64,000 bases of DNA from Bdellovibrionales bacterium (GTDB taxonomy: Bacteria > Bdellovibrionota > UBA1018). The position numbers and the translations under genes are program-made. Shown piece by piece: positions 62,982 through 64,000 of this stretch (position 1 is the first letter of the stretch; every line of letters begins with the position of its first letter). Below the pieces are notes generated by a model, which saw nothing but the letters and a program-made list of their open reading frames with translations, ran no database searches and had not been told where the DNA came from. The stretch covers positions 62,001-126,000 of the forward strand of contig JAFEAP010000012.1 of the NCBI GenBank assembly GCA_018266355.1, written 5' to 3'.

Positions 62982-64000
62982 TTTCGACGCGATCTTGATC
63001 GGATCCGGACTCGGATCGCTTTCGACGGCGGTATTTCTCTCTCGCGCGGGGAAACGCGTGCTCGTTCTCGAGCGCCACTCGGTCCTCGGCGGATTCAGCC
63101 ACACCTTCAAACGGAAGGGCTACGAGTGGGACGTCGGCGTCCACTACGTCGGCCAGGTCCACGAGGAAGGGCTCCTGCTCCGTCGGTTGACCGACGCGCT
63201 CACGGACGGCGCGCTCAAATGGGCGCCGATCGAAGGCGTTTACGATCGCCTCGAGATCGCGGGACGTAGATACGACCTCGCCCCGGGAGTCGAGAACCAG
63301 ATCGCGGCGCTCGTCCGCGAGTTTCCCGAGGAAGAGCGGGCGATCCGGAAATATTTCGAGCTCGTCCTGAAAGCCTCCCGCGCGTCGGCCTGGTTCTTCG
63401 GCGAGAAAACGATGCCGAACTGGCTGAGCCGTTCGGTCGGCCGCTTCCTGCGCCGTCCTTTCGAGCGTTATGCCGCCCTGACCACCGAATCGGTCCTTCG
63501 CGGACTGACCGCGAACGAGCGCCTGATCGCCGTGCTCTGCGGCCAGTGCGGGGATTACGGGCTTCCCCCGGCGAAAAGCAGTTTCGCGATCCATTCCGTG
63601 ATCGTCGAGCACTATCTCGCCGGCGCGAGCTATCCGGAGGGCGGCGCCCGCCGTCTTGCGGAAACGATGCGCCCGGTCCTGGAAAGCGCGGGAGGGAAAA
63701 TCCTCCTGCGGGCGGAAGTCGACCGCGTGATCGTCGAGGGCGGCGCCGCCCGCGGCGTTCGGCTCGTCGACGGCCGCGAGTTCCGAGCGCCGATCGTGGT
63801 GAGCGGAGTCGGCGCCCCGGCGACCTACCGGAAACTCCTCGCGGGAGTGGAACTCCCGGAGGAGATCGAAGCGGGGCTCCGCGAGGTCGGGCCGTCGTTG
63901 CCGCACCTTTGCTTGTACGTCGGCCTCGATCGCTCGGACGAGGAGCTCGGGCTCCCGAAGCACAACGTCTGGAGATACGTCGACACCGATTTCGACGCGA
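62974..64000 (+). CDS. RetSat/CrtI-type FAD oxidoreductase, truncated by window edge
   Basis: At least 342 residues from TTG 62974; the frame is open to the right edge. The N-terminal FAD motif is GSGLGSLSTAVFLSRAGKRVLVLER, then HSVLGGFSHTF and WDVGVHYVG, and the later CGQCGDYGLPP ... SSFAIHSVI and YPEGGARRLAE are typical of the retinol saturase/phytoene desaturase branch. These enzymes move hydrogen on isoprenoid or polyene chains. The upstream SDR suggests a common lipid or carotenoid substrate. A GTG or ATG start inside the fold is unlikely. Confidence 0.85.

Overview
The window reads as a chromosomal segment of a GC-rich, Gram-negative bacterium with an outer membrane: it encodes an outer-membrane phospholipase A, many lipobox proteins, a periplasmic D,D-carboxypeptidase and a SpoIID-type wall protein. 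A TIGR02147-family gene, the queA ... tgt-yajC-secD-secF-recJ block and the abundance of small exported proteins of unknown function point towards Bdellovibrionota or a neighbouring predatory/saprophytic delta-like lineage. That placement is inference from gene content; no rRNA or ribosomal protein gene is present to settle it.

Layout. 0-10 kb: membrane and envelope genes (stand-alone MshEN-like protein, FNR-type reductase, NfeD-slipin operon, serine hydrolase, SpoIID, PBP4-type peptidase). 10-16.6 kb: a five-gene minus-strand operon of exported proteins built around a clostripain-family (C11) lipoprotein protease, two paralogous helical proteins and two paralogues that combine a new-looking six-cysteine domain with long (G/A)Yxx tetrapeptide repeats; a good sigma-54-like promoter sits in front of it. 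16.8-28 kb: queA, metallo-beta-lactamase fold hydrolase, GreA-like protein, tgt, yajC, secD, secF, recJ, then small exported proteins. 28-33 kb: accA-yicC-gmk-relA/spoT, each gene overlapping the next. 33-43.4 kb: orphan FliL-like protein, S41 peptidase lipoprotein, an FHA-type sigma-54 activator, engB-ldcA, a YdjM-like membrane protein and an exported protein with protein-kinase-like motifs. 43.5-50 kb: a five-gene operon headed by an isocyanide (isonitrile) synthase of the PvcA/IsnA family with a PvcB-like oxygenase, an FAD monooxygenase, an ATP-grasp ligase and a HAD phosphatase, and a divergent LysR regulator. 50-54.2 kb: small secreted proteins, the TIGR02147 pair and one gene of clearly lower GC, ending at tRNA-Leu(CAA). 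54.2-64 kb: DCC protein, cupredoxin, PldA, radical SAM/SPASM protein, a stress-type cluster (YflT-like and BON proteins) with a second sigma-54-like promoter, then TapT-like DTW protein, a second tgt paralogue, an M19 dipeptidase, an SDR and the start of a RetSat/CrtI-type oxidoreductase cut by the window edge.

The two most promising undescribed systems are the C11 protease/GYxx-repeat operon (10.1-16.7 kb) and the isocyanide biosynthetic operon (43.9-50.1 kb). The presence of a sigma-54 activator and two sigma-54-like promoters in the same window suggests that the protease operon and the BON/stress genes are conditionally expressed. The only gene-free stretch over 300 bases is 2031-2415, which holds a nested inverted repeat; 53861-54111 (251 bases) shows nothing recognisable.
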